From positions 1 through 64,000 of the forward strand of contig JADNRV010000226.1 of NCBI GenBank assembly GCA_015499995.1: DNA of 64,000 nt. Reading direction: 5' to 3'. This DNA is from Flammula alnicola (taxonomy: Eukaryota; Basidiomycota; Agaricomycetes; Agaricales; Strophariaceae). A model generated the notes under the pieces. The model did no database searches. It had not been told where the DNA came from and saw only the letters and a program-made list of their open reading frames with translations. Below are positions 11,523 through 29,224 of the stretch, piece by piece (the stretch's first letter is position 1; the number at the start of each line of letters is the position of its first letter). The translations under genes and the position numbers were made by a program.

Positions 11523-12751
11523 CTAGCGGGGCACAGGTAGCCCCTGCAAAGGCCCCACCTTAGTCACAGTAGTCGGCACCACCGTCGTGTTAGGCACCAC
11601 CGTCGGCGGCGGCACAACCACAACCGTGGTCGTTGGTTGTGGAGGGGGAGCGACCAGAGGATCTTTGAGATAGACTGAGAGCGAGCTGGATGCACCGCAG
11701 AGCTCCGTATGGTCCGCCTCGCACGCGCGCGAGCAGTCAGTGAGCGGGGCCGTGGCGTTGGCGACGAGGAAGGAGGACACCCTGTTCGTGAGGGAGCATT
11801 AACGATGGGACGAAAGAAAAAGACAAGGAAGAGGGAGGAAAAACACTCACAGCAGTCCTGGCCGAACTCCAACCCGGTGATATTAAGCCCAGTAGCCTCG
11901 CACTGCACCGTGCAGCTCTCGACGCTCACACCCGTAGCGATGTCAAACCACTCAAGCAGATTACGGCCATTGCCGTCGATAGCGTCACTGTCAAAGTTGA
12001 AAGCGCCAGAGTCAGCACCGTCATCAAAATCAAAATCAATGACATAGGCAGTCAACGACTCCTCGTCCACCAACCTCAAAACGAAATCGAAACTAGACAG
12101 TACTCACGTAAAGCACACATCAATGACCCACGTCCCCACCTGGGCTTTATTCGTAGGCACCGGCCCCACGCCCTCGTTCAAGTTCTGGAAAATGCTGACC
12201 GCGCCGGCACCACCACAGGTGAGGGTGTCGTCACCGCCGCAGGGGAAGTTGCAGGCGTCGTCGGCGAGCTAGGTGGTGGTGCCTTGGATGTTGAACGTTG
12301 AAGTCGCAGACTGTGGGGTTTTATTTGCCGGAACAGAAGGCGGTGCAGAGGGTGAGCGTCATGGCAGGGTTGTCGACGTTTGCTTCGAGCAGCGTGCGCG
12401 AGGCTGGGTTGTTGTCGCTGTACGAGGAGAAGGAGGGAGGGGTGAGTTTGGGTTGGGTGGGAGAGAGAGGGTCGCGGTTGAAAGAGTAGCGAAAGTAACT
12501 CACGAGAAGCAACCAACAGAGGTCCATCCAGGGAGGGCATCATTAGGATTGGTGCCATTTTGTCTCCTCGACCACTGGACGGGCGAGGACGGGAGCGCGA
12601 AGACTGCCTATATATGCGAAGATGATGAGTACATGTTCAATACCGCGAAACGCGTCCCGACGCCTGTAGAATGTGTCAAGAGAGGTAGAGAGAGAGAGAG
12701 ACGTACGGGAAGATCGGCAAGCGTCGCAAAGAGGGCCGTGAAAGGAGACAT
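11523..12751 (-). pseudogene. WSC-domain secreted protein, two domains, probably damaged
   Basis: The start is at 12751 (MSPFTALFATLA), then an intron, then ALPSSPVQWSRRQNGTNP, a plausible signal peptide and short linker. The first WSC domain begins GWTSVGCFSDNNPASRTLLE and contains CTAFCSG, then resumes at LADDACNFPCGG and LTCGGAGAVSIFQN. The roughly 55 nt between (about 12265-12320) have stops in the useful frames, where a GLEFGxECYCG-like core should be. A second WSC domain holds CTVQCEATGLNITGLEFGQD and, after an intron, CSRACEADHTELCGAS. At that intron the only nearby AG (about 11791) does not restore frame. The protein ends in a Pro/Thr/Val-rich tail. WSC modules bind cell-wall glucans or act as surface sensors in fungi. 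No transmembrane helix follows, so secretion is more likely. It could be intact if unusual splice sites are used. Confidence 0.6.
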
Positions 12752-13715
12752 CTGCTCAACTTTTTCCTATGGGTATACCCCAAAGCTCGACTGAAAGGCA
12801 GCCGGCAAGCGGCAAGCACCAAGAAAGTACCGAAACACCCCATTTCACGTGGCCTGGGCACGAACAGCGTTTTGGCGTGCTGTGGGGCGCGTGGGTCGTC
12901 GGGGTTTGTCTTTGTCTTTGTTGCATCTGTGCTGAGTTTGGCGGTGGTGGCAATCAGGTGGGATCAGGAGTAGCCGTGGTGTCAGACGAGGCTGAGAACT
13001 GGGTCGCGGTGGATAAAGAAGACGCGAGCCCTGTCGCTTTCACAGGGACTGTGTAGTTTGCCGACATGGAAGAAGGCGGAGGAGGAACGCTGTTCGTCGA
13101 CAAGGCGTATGCAGACGACGACGACGAGGAGTTGGTGGTGCATTCGGGACCGGGACCCGCATGGGCCCCAGAGGCGGTGGTTTGCTACGTGTGGTTGTCG
13201 TGGTGGTAGAACGCAAACATCGCCGCAAGGGCATGGATAGGCGAGTGCTTGCTCGACGACGATACAAAAAAGAGCCAACGCTACCGGACGAGTTGGGCAC
13301 TGTATGCGTCGCAGTCTCTGGGTAGTGGTGGTAAAGACGAAAGAGCGAACTGGAGGATTTTCTTTGCCAGCGGCCACACCCTTCTGATCTACCACGACAC
13401 TGCATAGAACCGAACCTTCATTTAGTGGCTGCATCCAAGCCTGGGCCTGAGTAGGAAGCAGACAGCGAGCAAATTGACTTGCGATCCCAGGCAGATGCAA
13501 GTTGGACCGCGAGTGAGAACGGAATGTCTGGTTGGAAAAAAGTCCGGAGCACATTCATGTCGGGAAGGAAGTGAGGAGTTGAGGGACGAGCCGCCCGGTT
13601 GCTTTTAAGGGTTGTCGACACAGAGATATTCGCCCTATATATAAGTAAGCATGTATAATCTGTCTCATCTCACTGAGGATGCGGTATACCGTCGACGGGG
13701 TATGAACGAGAGAGG
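12752..13715. other. intergenic, no supported gene
   Basis: Several overlapping open frames occur on both strands, but none shows conserved motifs or consistent splice sites. It contains the WSC gene's upstream region and G/T-rich low-complexity tracts. Confidence 0.4.
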
Positions 13716-14563
13716 ATGGCGCGCTCAGGTACAAACGATCAACTTATGCCAACCTCCGAGTCCGATTGCTTGTCCTCACACTACCATCTTGAGGTCGATA
13801 TGTCTGCACCACCAGGCTTCAAGATCGTAGTTGTGCTCTATGGCGAGACAAAATTGCAAAAGACTTTACATTTAGAAGATACCACTCCCGTCTCTAAGGC
13901 GAAAGAAGACGGAATGCGCGAGATCCTTAGCAAACTCTTCACACAGCCTGGTGCACCAAAAATCATTAATCAAGATCGATCCCGAATGCACCGACTTCTA
14001 CCCAGGTACTTTATCATACACCATCGTAGAATCTACATTAAAATTTCCAACATCAATCACAGCTGTGGCTGATGACGCCCGCATAGGCGATCTGCCGAAC
14101 AGTATCACAATAGTTACCTCACGCCTTCGCCACTGATGGACGCCCTCGCTCACTCATCCTCTGAGTTGATGAAGCTTCAGAGAACTGCTGCTGAAGCACT
14201 ACCAATCAGCGAGTCGATCACTGGCACCGCCACTGGCACCACCACCACATCGAAGAAAGGACGTAAGAAAAAAAACGGGAAGCAAAGCGCGCAGCCCAGT
14301 GCGTTCTTTGCCCTCTTTCCTTTTCATGCACAATCTTACAGTGTTTTCCAGTTGCATCCACATCCTCCAGGACCGGTGATTTCAAGGATCGGATCACGGG
14401 CATGCCTGTAGACATGCAGGGCGACCTTGCCATTTTAAAATACGAAAATACTGTCCTGAAAAAGGCAAACGATGACCTGAACGAGAAGATCAAGGCCCTG
14501 CGAAAGGACAACGACGACCTGAACGAGAAGATTAAGGTCCTGCAAAAGGGCAATGCTGCCTGA
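13716..14563 (+). CDS. hypothetical protein with C-terminal coiled coil
   Basis: The first exon encodes a segment with GFKIVVVLYGETKLQKTLHL. A frame change by one in CCAAAAATC near 13960 yields a better continuation (IDPECTDFYPG). After an intron ending near 14100 the frame gives YLTPSPLMDALAHSSSELMK and a KKGRKKKNGK basic patch. The last exon (from about 14410) is a coiled coil made of two tandem copies of a DDLNEKIKxLxKxN unit, ending at 14561-14563. It is unrecognised. The frame jump at a homopolymer could be a decay event or a misread intron. Confidence 0.4.
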
Positions 14564-15294
14564 ACGAGAAGCAGACCTATTTTCATAGCCCGCGAGCGTG
14601 TCTGGCTCTGGAACGGCCATCGCGGACACGGCTGGTGTTTTGTTGCTGACGTCGTACCATAGGAGAGACTTCAGAGAGACCTGACGTCCTAAGATCCTGA
14701 TGAAGTCCTTTTGTATAGTGAACTCATGCCGCAGCGCATAGAATAACGCAAGCGATAGAAATTATAGAAGTACAAAAACATAAGATAGTGACAGAAAATG
14801 CTTGGAAAATGCTCAAAGGGTTGCCATACTCCGACTTTTGTGAGGTCGGCGGGAGGGACCGAATATCACAAAAAAGATGCCCAGGGGTGCGCTATTCGTG
14901 CACAAGGGATCCTCGCGCCTTTACATACTGTATCTCTGCACTATCATTCGTGCAATGGGTCAATGTTGCGGAGCTATTGTCGCTGACTGAAATTTTCGTC
15001 TGGTCAACTTGAATACGGACCTAGGTGAGAGACACAGTGAGGAAGGGACTTGACCACGAGTCAGACGACCCACGTACATGATTGGCCGCATGGCTCTTCT
15101 GGAACCAAAAAATATATCCGTGAGCAATGTGCGTGGAATTCAAAATTCGGCATTTAACTAACATTGCCTGTCCGCGCCAGCTCGAAACTGTCTGGAAACA
15201 TAATGGCGAGGTTTCGGTCCCCCGAATTCGAGCCTTGTGAGCGATGACCTGTTTGTTGGAGCTGTTTCCGTGTATTCAGGCTGAGAGCGTGGAA
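14564..15294. other. intergenic
   Basis: No coding exons are supported. It lies between the 3' ends of a plus-strand and a minus-strand gene. Confidence 0.4.
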
Positions 15295-17045
15295 TCAGTT
15301 ACGTGCGAAGGAATATCGGCCATAATATGCATACGTTGCGAGAAGTGAGTTGGCGTAAACTGCGGGAAAAGCGTGATAAGAACACGAGATTATTGGATAC
15401 TTGTACCACGATATTACTTACATTTGCTGATGACGAAGTGAAGGCCCATGAATATGAGATTGGTGTGCATAGTTATCCACTGTCGAATTGATATTCAGAA
15501 TACGAATCCAGAAACGCACAAAAGCGACCGACGCATATCAGGGATACAAAGGTGGCAGCACTGGAAAGTCATCGTTATTAAACAATTAGTGGAATTGGTG
15601 GGGGTAAAATTAACTCACCAAGTCAACGCACCATTCTCAAAGGCGTATAACATTAGGCTATCCAGAACATGATTCATGCTTTAAGATGAAGAATATTTTA
15701 GCAGGTGGTTATGAAGCTCGAGCTCGAGGATAGAATATAGAAGATTACCTTGAGTTTTTCTTCCGATTTCTGTTTAGGAGATAACACAAAAGACCGGTGA
15801 TAAAGATGTCAATTATCGACGATAACGCTAGACCACATGTAAAGGACCACTGTGCAAAACGCCGTGAATAACCAATGAACGCCAAGGTACGAGGAAGGAT
15901 ATATGTACCGTGTAGCGCTCGATGAATAGAGCGAGACTCCGTAATTTAATCCTGAAAAAAAGCCAGGCGAACAGTGAGCTAATGAGGAAGATATCTGTAG
16001 ATGGAAGATTACTTACATTTTTGCCGTAGTGACTTAGTCATGCATAACGTGAGCAGACTGTATCGCAGGACTCGAGGAATGCATGAACACTTACGACATG
16101 CAAAGCCTAGATGACGGTCAGCTGGGAGAAAAATAGAAATGGATGAACGGAACTCACAGAGGCGAGCGCAGGCGAGCATCGCCTAACGAGATGATATCCA
16201 TACATCAAACTTGATAAACCAACAATATGGGAACGTACCAGTGGGACAGCGATGAAGAAGTTGTTCAAGCTAACTTCAGCGGTCGTCAGTCCAGCATCGA
16301 GCCTTCAAAGACAAAGTACGTACATTTGAATATACGATAAACAAAGAACCTGATAACAATGGTGCACATTCCTCAACCTAGGGCTTTGCCGGGTTGAAGT
16401 AATGGAACTCACAGGTGGACAAGGAATGTTAGGATCGCCTGAAAATTTGGTGAGGCTTCAAAAAGTGTCATTCAAAGGTGGGCTACGACGTACTGTAACG
16501 GCGATCGTCATCTGTGGGGCATAATCAGCATGGTCGAAATGTAAGTGCAGTGATAAAGTCTACGAACCGCCAAAGACCTTCGAAAGTATCAGCGCGAGGG
16601 ATATAAATTGAGAGATTGGAATGAGACATACCACGGAATGAAGTCGATCCGAGCTGTATCGCCAAAGTGTGCGATAAGATGATCCCACAAAGACGTGCTG
16701 ACGAATATTGTGTGGCAGAAGTCAAGGAACCTGGGAGACGGGCGTCAGGGATCCTCGAAATTATAGATCACTGAGCGTCACCCACCAAACGACCGTTACC
16801 TACAGAACATATATCATCGGTTAATCGATTACGAGAAAGAAGGACATACCAGAGACTTTATGGCCTGCAAATCGTCGGGGTAGTATTTGAAGTATGCAAA
16901 GGTTTGAGCGGTAACGATACCGGAGAAACTACATGAGCCCGACATCAGCGACCCCTCCATCTAGATTTGTGGGGAAAGGTGCTCACACCGCTGCTACAAT
17001 CCCACCGACCATAAGAGCGCCGAATGTGCGATGAACGTCGACCAT
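15295..17045 (-). CDS. DUF6534-family integral membrane protein (copy 1)
   Basis: Many micro-exons in order: MVDVHRTFGALMVGGIVAAV (start 17045), then FSGIVTAQTFAYFKYYPDDL, VTVVW joined to FLDFCHTIFVSTSLWDHLIA, IPW, MTIAVT, AILTFLVHL, later IKLRSLALFIERYT, WSFTCGLALSSIIDIFITGL, LLCYLLNRNRKKNSR, MNHVLDSLMLYAFENGALT, AATFVSLIC and VYANSLLATYAYYGRYSFA before the stop at 15295-15297. This series matches the DUF6534 family of basidiomycete proteins with about seven helices (FGALLIGG start, YPxD loop, WxxDxxHT, LDSLIxYxxxxGxLT, VYANSLLATLN end). Their function is unknown; some are annotated as receptor-like. At least eleven exons are spread over 1.75 kb. A paralogue lies at 23353-25503 on the same strand, beyond the ISWI gene. 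Confidence 0.85.
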
Positions 17046-18454
17046 CTCGCAGTTGCTTGTCGAAGGACGATGGCCGAGGGAGGAGGAACTGGGGAGCACC
17101 CGACCGTCACAGTTTCGCCATCCTGAAATGCCGTTTATAATTGTTCGGATGCCGGCGAACTAGCTAAGGTTCGCCTAGAAAGAAGACACATTAAGACCAA
17201 TTTTTGGTCCCGTGGACGAAGGGTCAACTCAATAATGTCTGCACGACAGCGACCCTGGATTTGTCGCTCCTTCGAGGCAGCGCCCAGAATGGCACGGATC
17301 AAATGACACACTTCGGGGTGGGATGTGGGCACTGGGGAGTTCGGCATGCTCCAGAGGGCTTCAGTGGCGTCGATGAAACGCTTTTGCGTGTTGGGTGACG
17401 GCACCTGGCAAGGTGATTCTATACAATAGTAAGACGAAAGGACTGATGGTCAGTAGTAGACGCTAACAAGAACACAGCCTCATCGCGTTGAGACTGATCA
17501 AAAAGAGTTGCGTTAACGCAAGAAAGATACGAGAAGATTATCACATACCCCATATCAATCGACAATCCTGAGTTGTCGGATATCTCAGTTCGCCGATCTA
17601 ACAGTCGAACAACGTCAGTGCTGAATGGCTTAAGACTTGAGGATGTCGTGCCGGGAAGTCTGAATTATTTTCTGTCGCTGGGGATGTACGATTGAAACAT
17701 AGAGCCGCCGAGAACAGGTGCATAGCATACATACGCTAGAAGAGACGGACGAGGGTCGATACGTCCGTCCCAAGGCAGCAAGAGCTACCCGAACCCTGGG
17801 CAAACGCCGGAACTTTCCTGGTCTAATCTAAGTACTTGGCAAAACATGGGCATGAGGCGATGAAGTAAGGCATGCGGCACGAAGGATGTACATACAAACA
17901 TGATGGACCGCGAGGGTGAAGCCCTGGACGTTTGAACAGTTATCATCACGTCTCCAAATCCTCCGCGATGGAATAGAGAGAGATATCTGGATTGAGGACA
18001 GCGAAGAGAAAAACGATGTGTCATTGATAGCCGCAGTCTCCGCCAATCCTTCATTGAGTGTGCCAACGTAAACTTGGTCCGATTTACGAGACGGAAAATC
18101 ACCGCATACGAGTAATATTCTCAACGTGGAGGCTAATTGCGTCTTTCCAGCAAAAACAAAGGACAGCGTTTCGCGCGTGGTGCTTGACTTCGTGGTACAC
18201 GGTTCGAGGTATATGGCGACGAAAGAGTTGGAACGAGCTTAGGTGTCTGTGGTGGTGCTCAATGCCTTGGAGCCTTGCGCATGCTTGAAGTAATGGTAAC
18301 TTGACGACTCTCACGAAACGGCAGAAATATTGTTGAAATATTGAAGTATGAGGTGTACCAAGAGGTGTACGCAGCGTGGGTGCTTTCAGTTTGTCGCGTA
18401 TCGTCACTCGCGTCACAGTCACATCTCCCCTTCTTCAAAACCACCAAGTCTGTG
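17046..18454. promoter_or_regulatory. long divergent intergenic region
   Basis: About 1.4 kb separates the DUF6534 start (minus) from the ISWI start (plus). Open frames at 17135-17404 and 17785-18124 (minus) have no family match and are not convincing. It must hold both promoters; no clear box motif is assigned. Confidence 0.35.
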
Positions 18455-22979
<4,525 letters not shown>

Positions 22980-23352
22980 GGCGATTTCTTTTGACGATTT
23001 TGGTCACGTTTCCCGTTCGATGTATATATACCGTTGTAGGTTGTCCTCGATATTATTTGTTCCATTCATCCACTTGTCACTTAGAAATTATCATTCCCAC
23101 TCTTTCATTCTCGAGTTCTAATTAGGTTAAGTGGCTTACACGAAGAGCGAACAAACGACAATTGTTGGGTATGTATGCGTTAGGATCATGACAGTACATG
23201 GTGCGAAAACAATTAAGTAGGTATGGTGTCCATGAGTATACTACTTTCAGGGATAGCACAAGTCACAGAAGTGTCTGCGATGGAGGCCGCAATTGCATTA
23301 ACTACCATAATGCACACTTCTTTCCACGTTGACTTCCAGCTGTTCAGAGACA
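22980..23352. other. intergenic, convergent 3' ends
   Basis: Lies between the ISWI stop and the end of DUF6534 copy 2. It is AT-rich with no coding signal and presumably carries both polyadenylation regions. Confidence 0.5.
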
Positions 23353-25503
23353 TCAATTTTTGTGTCGCTGAAAAGAAAGCAAACGACTGACTATTTGACC
23401 TTTGGACACTTTCGAGTCCGCGGGCATTCCTGAGAGCTGAGATGAGCGGGTGATCTGGGTCAGTTTCATGTCGGCTACTTGCTCAGTGTCGCTGTTGGTC
23501 CCTACCGCGAATTGATCAGAATCGCTGGTGCGGCGTCGGCGCGTGTCCACGACGTGGATGGGAGCAGGGTATTCGTTAGTTTGAGACCGAGCTCGGCGGA
23601 TCCGTTCTCTCATGTTCAGCCTAACCAAAAGATCTTAGGAAGACGGAAAAGATTTCGTTTCGAGAAACTTACGTGACAAGCAAGGAGTTCGCATAGACTG
23701 CCGAAGGCTTGTGTTAGCTTTCCGTGGGCGACGGAACTTCAGCATAACATCACTTACGTTTCCCGATGACGAAATGCAGGCCCAGAAAAATAAGATTAGT
23801 GGGCATCGTTAACCACTGCGGTCAGGTATTATAAGTCAGAAGGTTGTTGCCACGAGATCGCTGTTGAACCTACGCATATCATGGATATCACGGTGCCAGC
23901 GCTGCGAAGAAAGTACGCAGTAGATTAACAACGGAAGTGAAGGCAGGCGAAGCGAGCACGCACCATGTTAGTGAGCCAGTCTCAAAGGCGTACCAAATTA
24001 GCGAGTCGATGACAGCGTTCAGACTACTTAATCCCAATGAACTTGCAGTCAGCAGCGGTGAATTTGCTAACAAAAGAAGAGAACTAACTTTGCGGCTCCT
24101 GTTCGGCTTGTGTGAAGAAGGACGAAAAGGGAACCTGTTATCAAGATATCGACAACTGTCGAAAGCGCCAGCCCAGTTGTGAATACCCACTGCAATAAAA
24201 GTAAAAAAAAGGGTCAGTATAACTGACCGAGATGACAACGCCTAGGATTACTCGTATTTTCTCTCTGAATAGCGAGAAAGTCCCATAATGTAGCCTGCGA
24301 ACAAAGAACGAAGCACGGTCAAGACTTCAAGCGAAAGAGATGAAGTGAAAGGCGCCGTACATCTCTCCAGAGGTCACTTAACGACGACACAACCCAAAGT
24401 AAGCGTCCTCCATTCTTATCACGGAAATGTCAAAAACTCACCACATGCCGAAACTATGCGGGTCGGATAGGTAGGTAAGAAACCACATGAGAAAAACCTG
24501 AGGCTGTGTCTCACCGAGGCGTAGGATAGCAAGGATCACCTGGCCAGGCATGATCAGAAAATCCGTTCGGCATCATCCCGTAAGCGGAGGTAAGCGGGGG
24601 AGGAGTGGACTTACAATGGGTGCAGTTAGCCAGTAGTTCTTTCGACTGACTGTCGAGTCCGTGATGGTGGCGCCATTGGAGATGTGTTTGAGGAGGGGGG
24701 TGCGCGATTAGAGTAAGCAAACATGACACGCGACGTGTTGGGCATTATTGAGGCAGACTTACGCATGAAGATGCGATGCGCAAAGAATCTGTATCGGTGG
24801 CAAGAGCATGAATCCACTGTTCAACCTGAATGAATGGGGAGGAGACTCACAGATGAACAAAAAAAGTGAGTACAGCCTTTAATTGCGTTAAAATTCACAA
24901 GTGCACGCGACTAGATAAAACAAGTGCGACTCACTGTTATAATGATCGTAATCTGGAGGTCTCCGATGCATTAAGATCAATTCCACGAACGAGTTACAAA
25001 ATAACGAACCGGGACAGCCCTGCGGTGGTACTCCATCAAAAAAAGAGAACATCGTTGTAACGGTCCAAGAACTCGTACCAACGAATGATATTTAGTCCGG
25101 TTGGATCTCCAAAGTCGCCTATGAGGTAACTCCAGAGGGCTGCCCATATGAACGCGGTATGACAGGTATCAAGGATCCTAGGCAGTCTGTTCAGAATGAA
25201 TGCACGAAGGATTTTAGAACAACGTACCAGACACCCAGAACCTATACGGAAATTCTCTTAACAAGAAACCAAAATTCCAACTCAAGGTTGATGACGCACC
25301 GTCGCCTTCAGATAATTGACATCCTTAGGATAGACTTTGAAGTAGACAACAACTTGAACGATGACAATACCGGACAGTCTATGCCGGAAAAAGCGTCAGT
25401 TGCATCAATTGTCTAGGGAACAACTGCGCAGATAAAACAACAAGGATGCAAATAGACCACCGATGAGAAGGGCGCCAAACGATCTTGGGATGTCGACCAG
25501 CAT
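23353..25503 (-). CDS. DUF6534-family integral membrane protein (copy 2)
   Basis: Exon order on the minus strand: MLVDIPRSFGALLIGGLFAS (start 25503), YPKDVNYLKAT, LDTCHTAFIWAALWSYLIGD, AVLTFFVHL, FFAHRIFM, LSRKNYWLTAPI, VILAILRLG, ATLWDFLAIQREN, VFTTGLALSTVVDILITGSL, VIDSLIWYAFETGSLT, VISMICV, MPTNLIFLGLHFVIGK, VYANSLLVT and a cytoplasmic tail with LNMRERIRRARSQTNEYP to the stop at 23353. This is a textbook DUF6534 layout. It is more canonical than copy 1, especially near the C-terminus. The function is unknown. The two copies share strand and exon layout, consistent with an old duplication that now brackets ISWI. Confidence 0.88.
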
Positions 25504-27090
25504 GGCAGAGGAACGGGGGGAGAAGCGAAGAGGGATAAAGAGCCTTGTGACGTCGACTAGCCCTCTTATATCATTGACGAAAAACTCTCCCAAATGGAAT
25601 CGCTTAGTTTTAGTTACCGTAGTTGGCCTGCAAAAAGCCATGTGGCGTGGACTTCCCCGCAATTGATTATTGAGGAGATGATGGAGAAATACGAGTCCAA
25701 AATGGGCAAGTGATCGTTGCGTCTGACCCAAGGCGATCACCCCTGATCATATCTGATCATAAGTCACATGGCATGGCGGAGGTTTGGCGAGATGGGCTGG
25801 ATTCTCTTGCAGTGGACCTGGAATCCATACATAGACCACAGCGCCCAATAAAAAATGTTGAACTTGCGGTCAAAACCCCGCATAACAAAGCTTAATTTCA
25901 GCACTGACAGGCACTGTAATGGATTGGCCATGGGAAGGCGGGGTATTTTAGTTCCTAGGGGGTACAATGGCGTGAATCTTGTGATTATTTACCGCCACTT
26001 GGAAATGATGTGACGACGGGAGCAGTGGCCTCTGGTATTAGCCAAGTATTTGGGCGTAGCCTCCTGAGTCCTGATTGATTAGTGCATTCGAAACCATGGT
26101 CGGGAATGGACGTTGAAAGCCGGTTAAATTCGTTTTTCAGCGGCTCAGACAAAAGTTCTGTGCAGCCGGAGCCGACGACCGCCGTCCACTATAAAAATCA
26201 CCGCATTCAGTCTCCAGCTGCCGTTAATGCAGGCCGGGATCTACGTTTATTTAATCTCCGACCCCCCTGTTCTTATTCTAAAAAAAAACTTGTCTTCTTG
26301 CATGTTTTGAACTGTCTCGAGGTAGGTCAGGATTTTCTTGCATGTTTGGGGATGAATGCGGTTCATGATCACTCGCATTCAGGTTGTTCTTGACTGACAG
26401 AGCCTGAGTCGAGCGATGAGCGCTTAATGCCTAAATACTGTCGGCGTCTCTTATTTTTGCGCGTAGTTCTGCCACACGCTGCCACACAATCCTGCGGCCT
26501 GCGACGTCTTAAATGTTTCTCCGCTCGTCAACTACACGCAGATGATTTTTAATGCGAAGGGACTATCTAGTATCTCGACGAAGATTGGATTATCACGTCC
26601 GAAATTTGATTTAGTTTCACTTCCGCTGGGCTGGAGCAGACTTCGGAACAAAGAGTGACCTCGTGGCCACCAATCCGCCGCCAAATGGAACCAAAATTCA
26701 ATCCTGTGCTCTCCAGTTGGTCTGTGGTAGAACTTTGGTAAAAATGATATATCATCGAGACATTTTGCGTATCTTATACGCACGTCACTCTGCTAAATAT
26801 TAGTCCAATCGGTTCGTCGAGAACTGATTTTTTGGCTATCCTGTACCACCCACTATCTGCCCTATGTCGAGCTAATCATTAATGTCGAGTCTTCGAGGAG
26901 CCAAAATCAAGCAGGATTTTTAATTATGTATAGGGATTTTTGTCCCAATACTAATAGTAACCCTACGTTCGTTCTGCGTCACGTGATAGGGTGCTTACAT
27001 CATCGCTTGAAAACGCGTCCCGGATGATTTGGAACTTTGAACGTCCACAGATCCTCCCTCATCTTCTTACTTTCTTCACGATAATTCACG
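25504..27090. promoter_or_regulatory. divergent intergenic region upstream of CCT3
   Basis: About 1.6 kb with no supported gene. A CACGTG palindrome lies at 26980-26985, about 105 bp before the CCT3 start, in a plausible promoter position; its use is inferred only. Confidence 0.35.
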
Positions 27091-29224
27091 ATGTCTCAAA
27101 CACCAGTATTTGTTATGAGTATGTATTGTTTTTCTCTTTTTATGTATCAAGCTGACTGTTGCGTCAACTAGACACTGCGCCTGAAAGACAATCAGGTCGC
27201 AAAGCGCAGATTTCGAATATCACCGCCGCCAAGGTATCCCAGTACAAGTTCCTACCCTCGATACGAGTTAAATATCTTTTAAGACTGTTGCAGATGTCAT
27301 AAGAACGTGCTTAGGCCCGAAAGCCATGCTCAAAATGATTTTGGACCCTATGGGAGGCATCTTGTTCGTCTATCCCTACTTTTCAAATAATTGAAATCTG
27401 ATCGCAATCCTTTAGGCTCACAAACGATGGAAACGCCATTCTGCGGGAGATAGATGTCGCACATCCAGCAGCGAAGAACATGATAGAGTTGAGTCGTACG
27501 CAAGATGAGGAGTGTGGTGATGGAACGACGAGTGTTATCATTCTCGGTGCGCAGTTTTCCAATAACCCTTTTCATTCTATCTTCTCAACGTGCATCATAG
27601 CCGGAGAAATTCTGGCACAATCCTTGTCGCAACTTGAACGCGATATTCACCCCGTTGTCATCATCTCTGCCTACAACAAAGCCCTCAAGGAAGCACTCGA
27701 GATCGTCAAACGGATATCAATACCCATTGACGTCAATGATGACAAGCAGATGCTGTCCCTCATCAAAACATCCATCGGCACCAAGTTTGTCGTGCGATGG
27801 TCCGACCTCATGTGCAAGCTCGCACTGCAGGCTGTCCGAACCGTGTCGCAAGACGTGAATGGCATGAAAACAGTCGACATCAAGCGTTACGCGCGAGTGG
27901 AAAAGATTCCCGGAGGAGAGATCGAGCAAAGTCGGGTACTCAATGGCGTCATGCTCAACAAGGATATTACCCACCCCAATATGCGAAGGCGAATCGAAAA
28001 CCCGCGCATTATCCTGCTTGATTGCCCTCTAGAGTACAAAAAGGGTGAATCGCAAACCAACATGGAGTTCTCGAAGGAGAACGACTGGGCACGGGCCCAA
28101 GAGATCGAGGAGGAGCAAGTGAAGGCGCTGTGCTACAAGCTCTTGGAGTTCAAGCCAGATCTTATCATCACCGAGAAGGGTGTTTCAGGTTCGTTCGGGG
28201 AAAAATCTGATTTTCTGGCGTTTAACTCACGTATTCTTTGACCAGATCTTGCGCAACATGTCTTCGAGCAGAACAACGTCTCCGCCATTCGTCGGGTACG
28301 CAAGTCCGACAACAACCGCATCGCTCTCGCTGTTGGAGCCACCATCGTCAACCGTATCGAGGACATGCGCGACTCTGATGTCGGAACAGAATGTGGGCTG
28401 TTCCACATCGAGAAAATCGGCGACGAGTGCGTAACCCTGGCACCGTCTACCCTCTTTTTCATAACAGTCTCTTTCACAGCTATTTCACCTTCCTGACCGA
28501 ATGCAAGACTCCCAAGGCATGCACGATCCTGCTTCGCGGGCCCTCAAAAGACATCCTCAACGAAATCGACCGCAACCTCGCTGACGCCATGTCTGTCGCG
28601 CGTAACGCCGTCTTCAACCCCACACTCGCTCCAGGAGGAGGCGCGACTGAAATGGCCATCAGTGTCGGTCTGCACGCCAAGGCGCGGACCATCGTTGGCG
28701 TCGAGGGGTGGCCCTTCAGGGCTGTGGCGGATGCGATGGAAGTCATCCCGAGGACGTTGATCCAGAACAGCGGTGGGAATGTCATTCGTGTGTTGACTGA
28801 GCTGAGGGTGCGTCTCCTTGTCTTGCTTTGCTCGTCTTACCCCCCTCTTATGTTCATGGACCTCGTCGTCAGGCTAAACATGCGAATGGCGAGCATTCGT
28901 GGGGTGTAAATGGCGATACGGGTAAGATCGTCGACATGAAGACGTATGGCTTGTACGAGTCTGCCAGCGTTAAGGTTCGTTCCTTGAAGTTCTCCTTTCA
29001 AGGCACTTCCTAATAAAATTTTGCCACTCTAGATCCAAACACTCAAAACGGCTATCGAGGTTCGTCATCGCACACTACTCGAATCATCCTTTCTTTGCTC
29101 ACATGATAATTCCTAGGCTGCCCGTATGCTGCTCCGCGTCGACGATGTCGTGCAAGCTGTTCGCAAGGAAAAGGAAGGCGGAGAAGGCGGAGCTCCTCCC
29201 GAAGAGATGATGGAGGCGCAGTAG
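27091..29224 (+). CDS. CCT3: CCT3, TCP-1 chaperonin subunit gamma
   Basis: The start is MSQTPVFVM at 27091, then an intron and [17 protein letters not shown], the usual gamma N-terminus. Group II chaperonin motifs follow: [48 protein letters not shown] with the ATP-site aspartate, then the apical domain ([15 protein letters not shown]). Next are EKGVSDLAQH across an intron, and the C-terminal ATP domain with [16 protein letters not shown] and [20 protein letters not shown], ending [15 protein letters not shown] and a short acidic tail (TAG at 29222-29224). The length of about 560 residues fits the family. The product is one of eight subunits of the cytosolic TRiC/CCT ring that folds actin, tubulin and others. 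The gene appears intact with about eight introns. Confidence 0.96.

Noticed and set aside
26082..26783. ORFs upstream of CCT3
   Set aside because: No motifs or splice consistency, and they lie in a long promoter-type interval.
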